Below, in pieces: positions 26,140 to 36,297 of a DNA stretch of 64,000 bases. The DNA comes from Bacillota bacterium. Lineage in GTDB: Bacteria > Bacillota_A > Clostridia > Lachnospirales > Lachnospiraceae. The stretch covers positions 75,451 through 139,450 of the forward strand of contig JAEYMU010000052.1 of assembly GCA_023407175.1 (NCBI GenBank), read 5' to 3'. Below the pieces are notes generated by a model. That model was not told the origin of the DNA, did not search any database, and was given only the letters and a program-made list of their open reading frames with translations. Numbering within the stretch: the stretch's first letter is position 1; each line of letters starts with the position of its first letter. The translations under genes and the position numbers were made by a program.

Positions 26140-29100
26140 ATGTACGATAAGGTGTCTACGGATTTAAACTTTGTCGAGAGAGAGAAGAAGGTTTTAAAAT
26201 TCTGGCAGGATAACGGTATTTTCGAGGAAAGCATTAAGGAGCGCAGGGAGGGAGAGACCTATACCTTTTATGACGGTCCCCCCACAGCCAATGGTAAGCC
26301 GCACATCGGCCATGTGCTAACAAGAGTTATTAAGGACATGATTCCGAGATACAGGACTATGAAGGGTTATAAGGTTCTTCGTAAGGCCGGCTGGGATACC
26401 CATGGATTGCCGGTGGAGCTTGAAGTAGAGAAGAAGCTGGGTATCGACGGCAAGGAGCAGATTGAGCAGTATGGTCTGGAGCCATTTTTGCAGGAATGTA
26501 AGGAAAGCGTATGGAAGTATAAGGGCATGTGGGAGGAATTCTCCGGAATTGTAGGCTTTTGGGCCGATATGGACAATCCCTATGTAACCTATCATAATGA
26601 TTATATTGAATCCGAATGGTGGTCCCTGAAGCAGATTTGGGAGAAGGGGCTTCTTTATAAGGGCTTTAAGATTGTACCCTATTGTCCAAGGTGCGGAACC
26701 CCCCTGTCCAGCCATGAGGTTGCCCAGGGCTATAAAGACGTTAAGGAAAAGTCTGTAATCGCCAAATTCAAGGTAAAGGGAACAGAAAAGGAGTTTATTC
26801 TGGCCTGGACCACAACCCCCTGGACACTTCCCTCCAACGTGGCACTCTGCGTTAATCCGGTTGAGACCTATGTTAAGGTGAAGGTATTGGTAGATGCCAA
26901 AGGAAATGTATTAAAGAAGGAAGCAGGCTGCTCCTGCGGACACGACCATGGTCATGACCATGAACCCCAGGTAGCGGCAGGTGAGGAGTATTACATCCTG
27001 GCAGAAGCACTTCTTGGCGTGCTCGAGGGTGGTTATGAGGTCGTAGAGACCTATGTCGGCAAGGATTTGGAGTATAAGGAATATGAGCCGTTATTCGACT
27101 ATGTCAAGGTGGATAAAAAGGCATACTATGTAACCTGTGATAATTATGTAACCTTGAGCGACGGTACCGGTGTGGTTCATATCGCGCCCGCCTTTGGTGA
27201 GGATGATAACCGTATCGGAAAGATATATGACCTGCCCTTTGTCCAGCTGATTGACGGTAAGGGAGAATTCAAGCCCGAGGCAACCGACTTCGCAGGAGTA
27301 TTTTGCAAGAAGGCGGATGAACTGGTGATGAAAATGCTGGCACAGAAAGGCCTGCTTTTCAAAATACTGAAATTTGAACACAGCTATCCCTTCTGCTGGC
27401 GCTGTGATACACCGTTGATTTACTATGCAAGAGAATCCTGGTTTATTAAAATGACGGCTGTCAAAGACCAACTGATTGCCAATAACAATACCATTAACTG
27501 GATGCCGGAGAGCATCGGCCAGGGACGCTTCGGCGACTGGTTAAAGAATGTGCAGGACTGGGGACTTTCCCGTGACCGCTACTGGGGAACCCCTCTTCCG
27601 GTATGGGAATGTGAGGATGGGCACCGCCATTGCATCGGAAGCATCGAGGAGCTGAAATCCATGTCCGATAATTGCCCGGACAATATTGAGCTTCACAGGC
27701 CCTTCATCGATGCGGTCACCATCAAATGCCCGGAATGCGGTAAAACCATGACCAGAGTAAAGCCTGTAATCGACTGCTGGTATGATTCCGGTTCCATGCC
27801 CTTTGCACAGTGGCACTATCCCTTTGAGAATAAAGAAATCTTTGCAGATAATTTCCCTGCTGACTTTATCAGCGAGGCGGTGGATCAGACCAGAGGGTGG
27901 TTTTACTCCCTGCTGGCCATCTCAACACTGATCTTTGATAAGGCTCCTTTTAAGAATGTTATTGTACTGGGACATGTCCAGGATGAAAACGGGCAGAAGA
28001 TGTCCAAATCCAAGGGAAATGCAGTAGATCCGATGGATGCTCTGGCGCAGCACGGTGCAGATGCAATCCGCTGGTATTTCTATATTAATTCAGCCCTCTG
28101 GCTGCCAAACCGTTTCCATCACGGCGCCGTAACCGAGGGCCAGAGAAAATTCATGGGAACCCTGTGGAATACCTATGCTTTCTTTGTACTTTATGCAAAT
28201 ATTGATAATTTTGATGCCACGAAATACACACTGGAATATGATAAGCTACCGGTGATGGATAAATGGCTGCTGTCCAAATTGAACACATTGACGAAGCAGA
28301 CCGATGAGCATCTGGATCACTACCGTATTACCGAAGGGGCAAGAGGCCTGGCGGACTTTGTAGATGAGCTTTCCAACTGGTATGTAAGAAGAAGCCGTGA
28401 GCGTTTCTGGGCTAAGGAAATGCCCCAGGATAAGATTAACGCTTATATGACTCTGTATACGGCACTTGTGACACTGTCCAAGCTGTCCGCCCCGTTCATT
28501 CCCTTTATGACGGAGGATATCTATCAGAATCTGGTGGTGAAGCTGGATAAAAATGCTCCGAAGAGCATCCATCTTTGTGATTATCCTTCCTATAACGAGG
28601 CATGGATTGATACCCAGCTGGAGGCTGATATGGAAGAAGTGCTTGAGGTGGTTGTTCTTGGCCGGGCTTGCAGAAATGCGGCCAATATCAAGAACCGTCA
28701 GCCAATCGGCAGGATGTATGTAAAGGCAGAATCGGAGCTTTCCGCTTTCTATAAGGAGATTATCGCAGAGGAGCTGAATGTAAAGGCGGTCGTATTTACA
28801 GACGATGTCAGAGATTTCACCTCTTATAATTTCAAGCCCCAGTTAAAGACCCTGGGACCGAAGTTTGGTAAGCAGATCGGGCAGGTACGCACCATACTTT
28901 CTCAGCTGGATGGCAATGCTGCAATGGATGAAATCAATGCTACCGGACAGCTTAAGATTGATTTAGACGGAGCGGAAGCGATACTTGACAAGGAGGACCT
29001 GCTGATTGAGGCAGCCCAGACCGAAGGCTTTGTATCCGACTCCGACCACGGAATAACCGTGGTATTGGACACCAACCTGAGCGAGGCTCTGATTGAAGAG

Positions 29101-29346
29101 GGTTACGTAAGAGAAATTATAAGTAAGATTCAGACCATGCGTAAGGAAGCTGATTTTGAGGTTATGGATAAAATCCGTGTATTCCAGAGCGGCAACGACA
29201 AGATTAAGGAAATCCTTCTTCGCAATGCCGAAGAAATTAAAGCCGAGGTGCTTGCCAAAGAGCTGCTCCTTGATGAAGCAAGGGGCTATACAAAGGCCTG
29301 GAACTTAAATGGCGAGGAAGTTACCCTTGGTGTTGAGAAATTATAA
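26140..29346 (+). CDS. ileS: Isoleucyl-tRNA synthetase, long (type 2) form
   Basis: 1068 residues, longer than the 920-930-residue type-1 enzyme. The class I motifs are PHIGHV (about 55) and KMSKSKGN (about 620); editing-domain motifs WTTTPWTLPSN are present, and the anticodon-binding region is followed by an extended C-terminal domain without the type-1 zinc finger. This size and layout fit the eukaryote-like IleRS2 group, often mupirocin-insensitive (known for the group, not shown here). In the editing domain, about residues 263-275, is an insertion CSCGHDHGHDHEP rich in Cys and His. It has T-box control plus an odd leader of SD/anti-SD repeats. AAGGAGG lies six bases before the ATG. Confidence 0.97.
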   Translation: MYDKVSTDLNFVEREKKVLKFWQDNGIFEESIKERREGETYTFYDGPPTANGKPHIGHVLTRVIKDMIPRYRTMKGYKVLRKAGWDTHGLPVELEVEKKLGIDGKEQIEQYGLEPFLQECKESVWKYKGMWEEFSGIVGFWADMDNPYVTYHNDYIESEWWSLKQIWEKGLLYKGFKIVPYCPRCGTPLSSHEVAQGYKDVKEKSVIAKFKVKGTEKEFILAWTTTPWTLPSNVALCVNPVETYVKVKVLVDAKGNVLKKEAGCSCGHDHGHDHEPQVAAGEEYYILAEALLGVLEGGYEVVETYVGKDLEYKEYEPLFDYVKVDKKAYYVTCDNYVTLSDGTGVVHIAPAFGEDDNRIGKIYDLPFVQLIDGKGEFKPEATDFAGVFCKKADELVMKMLAQKGLLFKILKFEHSYPFCWRCDTPLIYYARESWFIKMTAVKDQLIANNNTINWMPESIGQGRFGDWLKNVQDWGLSRDRYWGTPLPVWECEDGHRHCIGSIEELKSMSDNCPDNIELHRPFIDAVTIKCPECGKTMTRVKPVIDCWYDSGSMPFAQWHYPFENKEIFADNFPADFISEAVDQTRGWFYSLLAISTLIFDKAPFKNVIVLGHVQDENGQKMSKSKGNAVDPMDALAQHGADAIRWYFYINSALWLPNRFHHGAVTEGQRKFMGTLWNTYAFFVLYANIDNFDATKYTLEYDKLPVMDKWLLSKLNTLTKQTDEHLDHYRITEGARGLADFVDELSNWYVRRSRERFWAKEMPQDKINAYMTLYTALVTLSKLSAPFIPFMTEDIYQNLVVKLDKNAPKSIHLCDYPSYNEAWIDTQLEADMEEVLEVVVLGRACRNAANIKNRQPIGRMYVKAESELSAFYKEIIAEELNVKAVVFTDDVRDFTSYNFKPQLKTLGPKFGKQIGQVRTILSQLDGNAAMDEINATGQLKIDLDGAEAILDKEDLLIEAAQTEGFVSDSDHGITVVLDTNLSEALIEEGYVREIISKIQTMRKEADFEVMDKIRVFQSGNDKIKEILLRNAEEIKAEVLAKELLLDEARGYTKAWNLNGEEVTLGVEKL

Positions 29347-29380
29347 AAACCCCCGGGGTCTGTTTGAATTATATACCTAT

Positions 29381-29485
29381 AAAATATGCGCTGCAATTCC
29401 GCTGATAACGTTCCGGTGCTGCCTTAAATAAATCTAAGCAAGGCAGCACTATCTGATCAGAAACGGAATTTTGGCGCATATTTTT
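29381..29485. terminator. Long multi-segment terminator between ileS and the carbamoyltransferase-like gene
   Basis: Four nested stem segments: AAAATATGCGC/GCGCATATTTT, AATTCCG/CGGAATT, CTGAT/ATCAG and GTGCTGCCTT/AAGGCAGCAC. There is a T run on both strands, so it can serve both converging genes. Confidence 0.8.
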
Positions 29486-29524
29486 GATTACAAAACCCTT
29501 GTTATAAGGCCGGACGAAACGGCT

Positions 29525-30433
29525 TCAAGACACTTTACTTAGCAGCATTTCTGCAATGGCATTCTGGGTATGCAAAAGGTTCTCCTTTGCTTTGAAATTC
29601 ATACACTTTTCAGAATCCATGGCATCCGGGGAGACCTCTTGACCTCTTGTTACCGGGGGACAGGGAAGAAAAAGAGCGGATGAATGCAGCTGCAATAAAT
29701 GGCTTCCGGTAATCTGATAGGGTAGAAATAAAGCCCGTATGTTCTCCTGGTCTGTTTCATTATCCGCCTTTGGCCAGCAATCGGTATAAATTAAATCGGC
29801 AGCTGTAATATTTTCCTCTAACATATGACTGACTGTGATGGAACCCTTAGCCTCTGTATTCAGTGATTTCAACAATTCATCTCCGGCCTCGTAGCCTTCT
29901 GGTGCAATCTGTATTATATGGATGGGAAATCTGACTGCGGCCTCAAACCAACTTCTGCACAGATTGGTAACCTCGCCTACAAATACGACCTTAAGCTCAT
30001 CCAAAGAACCGCGATGCTGCCGGATATATTGCAGGTCGCCCATAATCTCGCAGGGATGGCCGAAATCTGTTCTTGCATTAATGACGGGTATCGGGGAGCT
30101 TCCGGCCAGATATAATAAATCTTCATGCCGCTTAGCCCGTATAACCAGAAGGGAATACCAATTGCCAAGGAATGGAGCGATATCCTCAAGAGGCTCATTC
30201 CTACCTAATTCGCCTGGAATATAGGAGACTGAGGCCCCCATTGATCTTAAACCAATCTCAAAGGCCAGGCGGTTTCGAAAACCATTACCATAAAACCAAA
30301 GGCCGACCTGCCTGTTCTTAAGGCTGTCAGGCATCCGGTTCTCTCTCCAGGCCCTTGCAAGATAATCTGCCCGGTCCATAATTTTGTATAAATCTGCTGT
30401 AGAATAGTCTAATAATGAAATAAAATGCTTCAA
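29525..30433 (-). CDS. Divergent aspartate/ornithine carbamoyltransferase-family protein
   Basis: 302 residues with the two-domain carbamoyltransferase layout. The N-terminal region aligns with family members (KHFISLLDYSTADLYKIMDR; FRNRLAFEIGLRSMGASV; VINARTDFGHPCEIMGDL; KVVFVGE in the second domain; LFLPCPPVTRGQEVS near the end). But the carbamoyl-phosphate loop, normally STRTR, reads GFRNR, and the HPxQ motif reads HPCE. So it may use another substrate or have lost activity. No arginine or pyrimidine genes are near. The family call is good; the function is open. It faces ileS tail to tail across a shared terminator. Confidence 0.7.
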   Translation of the reverse strand: MKHFISLLDYSTADLYKIMDRADYLARAWRENRMPDSLKNRQVGLWFYGNGFRNRLAFEIGLRSMGASVSYIPGELGRNEPLEDIAPFLGNWYSLLVIRAKRHEDLLYLAGSSPIPVINARTDFGHPCEIMGDLQYIRQHRGSLDELKVVFVGEVTNLCRSWFEAAVRFPIHIIQIAPEGYEAGDELLKSLNTEAKGSITVSHMLEENITAADLIYTDCWPKADNETDQENIRALFLPYQITGSHLLQLHSSALFLPCPPVTRGQEVSPDAMDSEKCMNFKAKENLLHTQNAIAEMLLSKVS

Positions 30434-30573
30434 GATACTTCCCTCCTGCCAAGATAATCTATTTTTTTAATGATTTTAAGTTCTGCGATGATAGCTCTGA
30501 TCTGGCTTGGTGTAATAATTATAATGCATAATGTATAAATATACAAGCGATGTCGCTGTTTTGCTCTTATTCC

Positions 30574-30602
30574 TTTACATTACCTTGGGGTTATATTATA
30601 AT
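30574..30602 (+). promoter_or_regulatory. Promoter of darA
   Basis: TTTACA (30574-30579), 17-bp spacer, TATAAT (30597-30602). Confidence 0.75.
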
Positions 30603-30659
30603 AATAAACACAGAGTAACTGTTGTAAACTATGATAAACCTTTAAGGGGGTGGCAATTC

Positions 30660-30977
30660 ATGAAGCTGATTTATGTGATTGTCCGTAATGCGGACAGCGG
30701 ATATGTGACAGAGGCACTGAATAAGAACGGCTATTATGTAACTAAGCTGGCATCAACCGGAGGCTTTCTGCGGGAAGGCAATACAACACTTATGATAGGA
30801 ACGGATGCGGACAAGGTAGACCATGTCATTGATCTTGTAAAGAAGGAATGCGGGCCGAGGCGCCAGATTATCACCAATTCCATCGGGGTACCGGAATATG
30901 CCTCCATGAATGTGGCGGTTAATGTCGGAGGAGCCACAATATTCGTCATGGATGTAGACCGGTTTGAAAAGATATAA
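30660..30977 (+). CDS. darA: Cyclic-di-AMP receptor, DarA/PstA type
   Basis: 105 residues from the ATG at 30660, which has AAGGGGGTGG upstream; the open frame to 30531 has no ribosome site. PII-like fold (DUF970): MKLIYVIVRNADSGYVTEAL, LASTGGFLREGNTTLMIG, CGPRRQI and NVGGATIFVMDVDRF are hallmark segments. Family members form trimers that bind c-di-AMP between subunits; downstream partners are unknown. Here the gene is single, not joined to tmk/holB as in Bacillus, with its own promoter. Confidence 0.92.
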   Translation: MKLIYVIVRNADSGYVTEALNKNGYYVTKLASTGGFLREGNTTLMIGTDADKVDHVIDLVKKECGPRRQIITNSIGVPEYASMNVAVNVGGATIFVMDVDRFEKI

Positions 30978-31138
30978 CGGATAAGGCAGGATGAAATTGA
31001 TAATACTTTTATATCATGAAATATTTGTGAAATATTGTTTTTGACTTTTCTTTTCTTCTAAAATATGATATAAAGAAATAAGCATGTTAATAATTTGGTC
31101 AAGCTGTGCCTTGCCAAAGAAGTGGAAAGGATAGTAGA

Positions 31139-32308
31139 ATGAAAAAGAAAGTATTATTGATTATGGGATTATGCATATTATTGCTGGCAGGGGGCTGTAC
31201 AAAGAAGGATGCCGGCAGTTTAAGCGGGGATAGCTCTGACAATAGTGATACTTCGGTTACGGGCATACCCACGAAGGAAGAATATAAGGTAAGCGACTAT
31301 ATTACATTGGGAGAATACAAAGGCGTAGAGGTTACCGTTGATAAGCTGGAGGTAACAGATGCAGATGTAGAGGATGCAATTACTTCCGATCTGGAGAACA
31401 ATGAGGCGCTGGAAGAGATTACAGACCGTGATGTAGTTCAGGACGGGGATATTGTTAATATTGATTATGAGGGACTTAAGGATGGAGTGGCCTTTGACGG
31501 AGGCACAGATACAGGCTATGATCTGACCATTGGCTCCGGACAGTTCATTGACGGCTTTGAGGACGGTCTGATCGGCAAAAAGGTTGGAGATAAAGTAGCG
31601 CTTGATCTTACGTTCCCGGAGGACTATTCCAACTCCGACGGAACAGTTTCAGATCTTGCAGGACAGGCTGTTGTATTTAATGTAACCATTAATAAGATAC
31701 AGCAAAATGTGGTTCCCGAGCTTACAGAGGATTATGTAAAGAATAATACGGATTATGATTCCATAGATGCCTATAAGCAGGCCATGCGTGAAAAGCTGGA
31801 AGCTGAAAATCAAACCACCATGGACAACCAGAAAACCAACAATGTAATCACTGCGATCCTGGATGCGTCAACCATTTCCTCCTATCCGCAGACCTTGATT
31901 GATTATTTTTCCGCATATTATACAAACTATATGACACAGATGCTGTATTATTCCTATGGCGTTACAATCAGTGAGTACCTTGAAGCAACGGGATCTACCC
32001 AGGAGGACTTTGATAGTGCAGTTCAGTCCTTTGCGGAAAATTATTCTTCTCTGGAATTGATCGAGAGAGCAATTGCAGAGGCAGAGGGCATGACAATTAC
32101 GGATGAAGATTATAGTAATGAGCTGGATTCCTATATGGAGGATATGGGTGTAGATACCGAAGAGGAGTTGCTGACCTATGCGACCAAGGAAGAGATCAAG
32201 GATGACATGCTGCTTAAGAAGGCGTTGCAATTTGCAGTTGATAATGCGGTTGTAACAGAAGTAACACCTACCACGGCTCCAACAGCAACACCGGCGGCAG
32301 CAGAATAA
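31139..32308 (+). CDS. Trigger-factor-like FKBP peptidyl-prolyl isomerase lipoprotein
   Basis: 389 residues from the ATG at 31139 (GAAAGGATAG upstream). Lipoprotein signal with lipobox LAGGC (Cys about residue 21), a Ser/Asp-rich linker, then an FKBP domain (about 100-185: VQDGDIVNIDYEGLKDGVAF, GSGQFIDGFEDGLIGKKVGD) and a helical trigger-factor-type C-terminal domain (about 190-375) ending in a Thr/Ala/Pro tail. The ribosome-binding domain of true trigger factor is missing and the protein is exported, so it is best seen as a surface foldase comparable in role to PrsA. Next gene after 34 bp. Confidence 0.88.
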   Translation: MKKKVLLIMGLCILLLAGGCTKKDAGSLSGDSSDNSDTSVTGIPTKEEYKVSDYITLGEYKGVEVTVDKLEVTDADVEDAITSDLENNEALEEITDRDVVQDGDIVNIDYEGLKDGVAFDGGTDTGYDLTIGSGQFIDGFEDGLIGKKVGDKVALDLTFPEDYSNSDGTVSDLAGQAVVFNVTINKIQQNVVPELTEDYVKNNTDYDSIDAYKQAMREKLEAENQTTMDNQKTNNVITAILDASTISSYPQTLIDYFSAYYTNYMTQMLYYSYGVTISEYLEATGSTQEDFDSAVQSFAENYSSLELIERAIAEAEGMTITDEDYSNELDSYMEDMGVDTEEELLTYATKEEIKDDMLLKKALQFAVDNAVVTEVTPTTAPTATPAAAE

Positions 32309-32342
32309 CTCTGGCTCAGAGTAAATAGAAAGTAAATAAAGA

Positions 32343-34373
32343 ATGCAAAAAGGATTTTTACCTATCAGCAAATATGATATGGAATTAAGAGGATGGGAAC
32401 AATGCGACTTCGTATATATTAACGGAGATGCATATGTTGACCATCCTTCCTTTGGTTTGGCAATCATCAGCCGGGTGCTGGAGAGCCATGGCTACAAGGT
32501 AGGAATTATAGCACAGCCGGATTGGAAGGACGAGGCCAGCATCACCATACTGGGTGAGCCAAGGCTTGGTTTCCTTGTAAGTGCAGGCAATATGGATTCC
32601 ATGGTAAACCATTATTCTGTGGCAAAGAAGAGAAGGCAGACGGATGCCTATTCCCCTGGAGGTGTGATGGGAAAGCGTCCCGATCACGCGGCAAGTGTAT
32701 ACTGCAATTTGATACGCAGGAATTACAAGAGTATTCCGATCATTCTCGGAGGGATAGAGGCCTCCTTAAGGAGGCTTGCTCATTATGACTATTGGAGTGA
32801 CAAGGTAAAGCGGTCGATTCTTCTGGATTCCCAGGCAGATATTATTTCCTATGGAATGGGGGAACACTCCATAGTGGAGATCGCAGATGCCTTAAACAGC
32901 GGCATTGAGATAAAGGATATCACTTTTGTCAATGGTACGGTATTCAAAGCAAAGAATTTGGAGTCTGTCTATGATTCAGTCCTGCTTCCAAGCTGGCAGG
33001 AGATAACGCAGAGTAAGACGAAATTTGCCCAAAGCTTTTATCTTCAATATTGTAATACCGATCCTTTCTTAGGCAAGCGGCTGGTAGAACCCTATAAAGA
33101 GAACGAATACGTTGTGCAAAACCCTCCGGCAAGTCCTCTGACACAGGCGGAGATGGACCGGGTATATTCCCTGCCCTACATGAGGGATTATCATCCCTCT
33201 TATAAGGAAGCAGGCGGTATACCTGCCATAGAAGAGGTCAAATTCAGTCTGACCAGTAACCGGGGTTGCTTTGGAGGCTGCAACTACTGCGCGCTTACCT
33301 TTCACCAGGGAAGGATATTGCAGGCCAGAAGCCATGAGTCTATTCTTGCAGAGGCAAACCAATTAATCTGGGATAAGGATTTCAAGGGCTATATTCATGA
33401 TGTCGGAGGGCCAACCGCCAATTTCAGACACACTGCCTGTGAGAAGCAGTTAGGTAAAGGAGCCTGCATTAATAAGCAATGCCTTTATCCAGCTCCCTGC
33501 AAGAATTTAAAGGTAGACCACAGGGACTACCTAAGCTTGCTTAGGAAGCTTAGGAATCTGCCGAACGTTAAGAAGGTATTTATTCGTTCGGGAATCCGGT
33601 TTGATTATCTGATAGCAGATAAGGACGAGACCTTTTTAAGGGAGCTTTGCGAGCATCATATCAGCGGGCAGCTTAAGGTTGCGCCGGAGCATATCAGCGA
33701 TAACGTTCTTAAGCTGATGGGGAAGCCCGAGAATGCGGTTTATGAAAAATTCAAGGCTGCCTATCAGAGGATGAATGAGAAGCTTGAGAAAAACCAGTTT
33801 ATCGTGCCCTATCTGATATCCTCCCATCCGGGATCGACCGTAAAGGAAGCGGTAAAGCTGGCAGAATACCTAAGAGACCTGGGCTATATGCCTGAGCAGG
33901 TGCAGGATTTCTATCCGACGCCCTCGACGATTTCCACCTGTATGTACTATACCGGTCTGGACCCCAGAACAATGAAGGAGGTCTATGTCCCGAGATCGCC
34001 CCATGAAAAGGCGATGCAGAGAGCCTTAATCCAATACCGCAATCCTAAGAACTATGAGCTGGTGGCGGAAGCGTTACGGAGAGCAGACCGGCTGGACCTG
34101 ATCGGTTTTGATAAGAACTGTCTGATTCGCCCCAGACAGTTTGCCGGGGAAAAGCGGTGGGTTGATAAGGAACGCCAGGACCAGGGAAAGAATGGCAAGA
34201 AAGGCACGAAGCCGGAGCAAAAAAGAGCCTCTGACCGGAAGAGCATAAAGCAAGGCAGTCAGGTTGGCAGGGCAGGGGCCGGAAAAATCGCCAAGGAGAG
34301 AACTCCGGCGCGGAGTGTTGAAAATAAAAAATCGGGAAAAACAGGCAGCAGGGGCCGGAAAACTAATTCTTGA
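32343..34373 (+). CDS. YgiQ-family radical SAM protein
   Basis: 676 residues. N-terminal B12-binding-like region (about 20-110), radical SAM core with the CxxxCxxC cluster site GCFGGCNYC (about 313-321), a DUF3362-type C-terminal domain (about 450-560), and a strongly basic, low-complexity Lys/Arg/Gly tail (about 605-676). YgiQ proteins are widespread and believed to be radical SAM enzymes of unknown substrate. The start at 32343 has only a weak ribosome site (AAATAAAG). The stop codon overlaps the promoter of the downstream helicase gene. Confidence 0.9.
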   Translation: MQKGFLPISKYDMELRGWEQCDFVYINGDAYVDHPSFGLAIISRVLESHGYKVGIIAQPDWKDEASITILGEPRLGFLVSAGNMDSMVNHYSVAKKRRQTDAYSPGGVMGKRPDHAASVYCNLIRRNYKSIPIILGGIEASLRRLAHYDYWSDKVKRSILLDSQADIISYGMGEHSIVEIADALNSGIEIKDITFVNGTVFKAKNLESVYDSVLLPSWQEITQSKTKFAQSFYLQYCNTDPFLGKRLVEPYKENEYVVQNPPASPLTQAEMDRVYSLPYMRDYHPSYKEAGGIPAIEEVKFSLTSNRGCFGGCNYCALTFHQGRILQARSHESILAEANQLIWDKDFKGYIHDVGGPTANFRHTACEKQLGKGACINKQCLYPAPCKNLKVDHRDYLSLLRKLRNLPNVKKVFIRSGIRFDYLIADKDETFLRELCEHHISGQLKVAPEHISDNVLKLMGKPENAVYEKFKAAYQRMNEKLEKNQFIVPYLISSHPGSTVKEAVKLAEYLRDLGYMPEQVQDFYPTPSTISTCMYYTGLDPRTMKEVYVPRSPHEKAMQRALIQYRNPKNYELVAEALRRADRLDLIGFDKNCLIRPRQFAGEKRWVDKERQDQGKNGKKGTKPEQKRASDRKSIKQGSQVGRAGAGKIAKERTPARSVENKKSGKTGSRGRKTNS

Positions 34374-34398
34374 CAAGAATATATCGGGATGTTATACT
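34370..34398 (+). promoter_or_regulatory. Promoter of the DEAD-box helicase transcript
   Basis: TTGACA (34370-34375), 17-bp spacer, TATACT (34393-34398). It overlaps the ygiQ stop codon. Confidence 0.85.
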
Positions 34399-34441
34399 AC
34401 GCAAAGTATCTGATTCATAATTTCATAATAGTTATGATTGA

Positions 34442-34479
34442 CCAGCTCCTGGTCCGGTCGGGCCCAAGGAGCTGTTTTT
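34442..34479 (+). terminator. Terminator inside the helicase leader (possible attenuator)
   Basis: CAGCTCCT / AGGAGCTG stem with inner GGTCC/GGGCC pairing and five T, only about 40 bases after the expected start of transcription and 210 bases before the gene. It may instead end ygiQ read-through. Confidence 0.7.
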
Positions 34480-34692
34480 ACGAAATAACAGCGTAATTCA
34501 TGTAGCTTTTATATGCAAATATAGCATACTCAATATAATGTATTGCAATATCGCGCAGGCGAGCTTGCACAGGATAGAGGAACATGTGGTGTTGAAGCCG
34601 ATAGGCCCTTATGGGCGACGAGATTGAATTGACGTTGTGAAAAATAACGGTGGGAAATATATGAAAGAAGAGATCAAAGAAAGGAATTTAGA
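34480..34692 (+). other. Long helicase leader, unassigned
   Basis: Between the early terminator and the helicase ATG. It contains a small GCCC-TTAT-GGGC hairpin (about 34605-34616) and TGCAA/TTGCA pairing around 34545-34570. It does not match a riboswitch I know. Long structured leaders are common before cold-inducible DEAD-box genes. Confidence 0.4.
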
Positions 34693-36282
34693 ATGGAAGT
34701 AATAAAATTTGATGAGCTGGAAATAAACCAGAACATTCTCCGTGCAATCGAAGAAATGGGCTTTGAGGAAATGTCGCCGATTCAGGCAAAGGCAATTCCT
34801 ATTATATTGGAGGGAAGGGATGTAGTCGGACAGGCACAGACCGGTACCGGCAAAACCGCAGCATTCGGCATACCACTGATGCAAAAAATCAATCCCAAGG
34901 ACAGGAGTCTTCAGGCAATGGTTCTGTGTCCGACCAGAGAGCTTGCGATACAGGTCGCAGAGGAAATCCGAAAGCTGGGCGCATTTATGCATGGAATAAA
35001 AATACTCCCGGTATATGGAGGTCAGGAGATATCAAAGCAGATCCGCTCTTTAAAATCAGGGGTACAGATCATCATAGGAACACCTGGACGAGTAATGGAT
35101 CACATGAGACGAAAGACAGTGAATTTTGACGGAATTAAGATGGTGGTTTTGGATGAAGCAGATGAGATGCTGAACATGGGCTTTCGTGAGGACATTGAAA
35201 CCATCTTAAGCCAGGTACCGGAGGAACGTCAGACGGTTTTGTTCTCCGCAACCATGCCCGGACCGATTTTGGACATCGCTAGAATCTACCAGAAGAATGC
35301 GGAAATGATTCGCGTTGTAAAAAAGGAGCTGACCGTTCCTAAGATTGAACAGTATTATTATGAGGTTAACCAGAAAAATAAGGAGGATGTTCTGTCCAGA
35401 CTTTTGGATATGTATAATCCGAAGCTTTCCCTGATTTTCTGTAACACAAAGAAGCAGGTGGATGAGCTGACCTCGGCTCTTCAGGGCAGAGGCTATTTTG
35501 CAGAGGGGCTTCACGGAGATTTAAAGCAGCAGCAGAGGGATCGTGTCATGAACAGCTTCCGTAACGGAAGAACAGAAATTCTGGTGGCAACCGATGTGGC
35601 AGCCAGAGGAATCGATGTGGATGATGTGGAAGCGGTTTTTAATTATGATGTTCCCCAGGACGACGAATATTATGTACATCGAATCGGACGTACTGGACGT
35701 GCCGGCCGGGAAGGCAGGGCATTTACGCTGGTAGTAGGCAGGGAAGCCTATAAGCTAAGAGACATTATGAGGTATTGCAAAACCAAGATCAAGGTGCAGC
35801 CGATTCCTTCTCTGAACGATGTTACAGCAGTAAAAACGGATAAAATTCTGGATAGGGTGAAAACCATTATTCAAAATGAGGATCTTTCCAAAATGGTTGA
35901 CATGATCGAGGAGAGAGTAAACGAGGAGGATTTCACTTCCCTGGATATTGCGGCAGCATTTCTTAAGATGATTATGGGAGAAGATGCGGCTAAAACAGAG
36001 GATAAAGCGGCAGATGATTTCGGTGATACCGGAGCAGAGGCAGGTATGGTCAGACTCTTTGTTAATTTGGGTAAGAACCAGAAGGTAAGACCCGGTGATA
36101 TTCTGGGAGCAATTGCCGGTGAAACCGGAATGCCCGGTAAATTAATCGGCTCCATCGATATGTATGATAAGTACACCTTTGTAGAGGTGCCCAGAGAATA
36201 TGCTTCCGAGGTCATACAGGTAATGAAAACGGCAAAGATTAAGGGAAAGAGCATTAATATCGAACCGGCAAACAGAAAATAG
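34693..36282 (+). CDS. DEAD-box RNA helicase, CshA/DeaD type
   Basis: 529 residues. All helicase motifs are present in order: Q motif (FDELEINQNI, MSPIQAKAIP), AQTGTGKT, PTRELA, GTPGRVMD, VLDEADEML, SATMP, then FCNTKK, ATDVAARGID and HRIGRTGRAGREG. After residue 380 follows a linker and a DbpA-type RNA-binding domain (VRLFVNLGKNQKVRPGDILG, about 450-525). Such helicases unwind RNA in ribosome assembly and mRNA decay, and are often needed at low temperature. Its own promoter and a 290-base leader with an early terminator point to leader-mediated control. Confidence 0.95.
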   Translation: MEVIKFDELEINQNILRAIEEMGFEEMSPIQAKAIPIILEGRDVVGQAQTGTGKTAAFGIPLMQKINPKDRSLQAMVLCPTRELAIQVAEEIRKLGAFMHGIKILPVYGGQEISKQIRSLKSGVQIIIGTPGRVMDHMRRKTVNFDGIKMVVLDEADEMLNMGFREDIETILSQVPEERQTVLFSATMPGPILDIARIYQKNAEMIRVVKKELTVPKIEQYYYEVNQKNKEDVLSRLLDMYNPKLSLIFCNTKKQVDELTSALQGRGYFAEGLHGDLKQQQRDRVMNSFRNGRTEILVATDVAARGIDVDDVEAVFNYDVPQDDEYYVHRIGRTGRAGREGRAFTLVVGREAYKLRDIMRYCKTKIKVQPIPSLNDVTAVKTDKILDRVKTIIQNEDLSKMVDMIEERVNEEDFTSLDIAAAFLKMIMGEDAAKTEDKAADDFGDTGAEAGMVRLFVNLGKNQKVRPGDILGAIAGETGMPGKLIGSIDMYDKYTFVEVPREYASEVIQVMKTAKIKGKSINIEPANRK

Positions 36283-36297
36283 TACTTTTAAGCTGCT

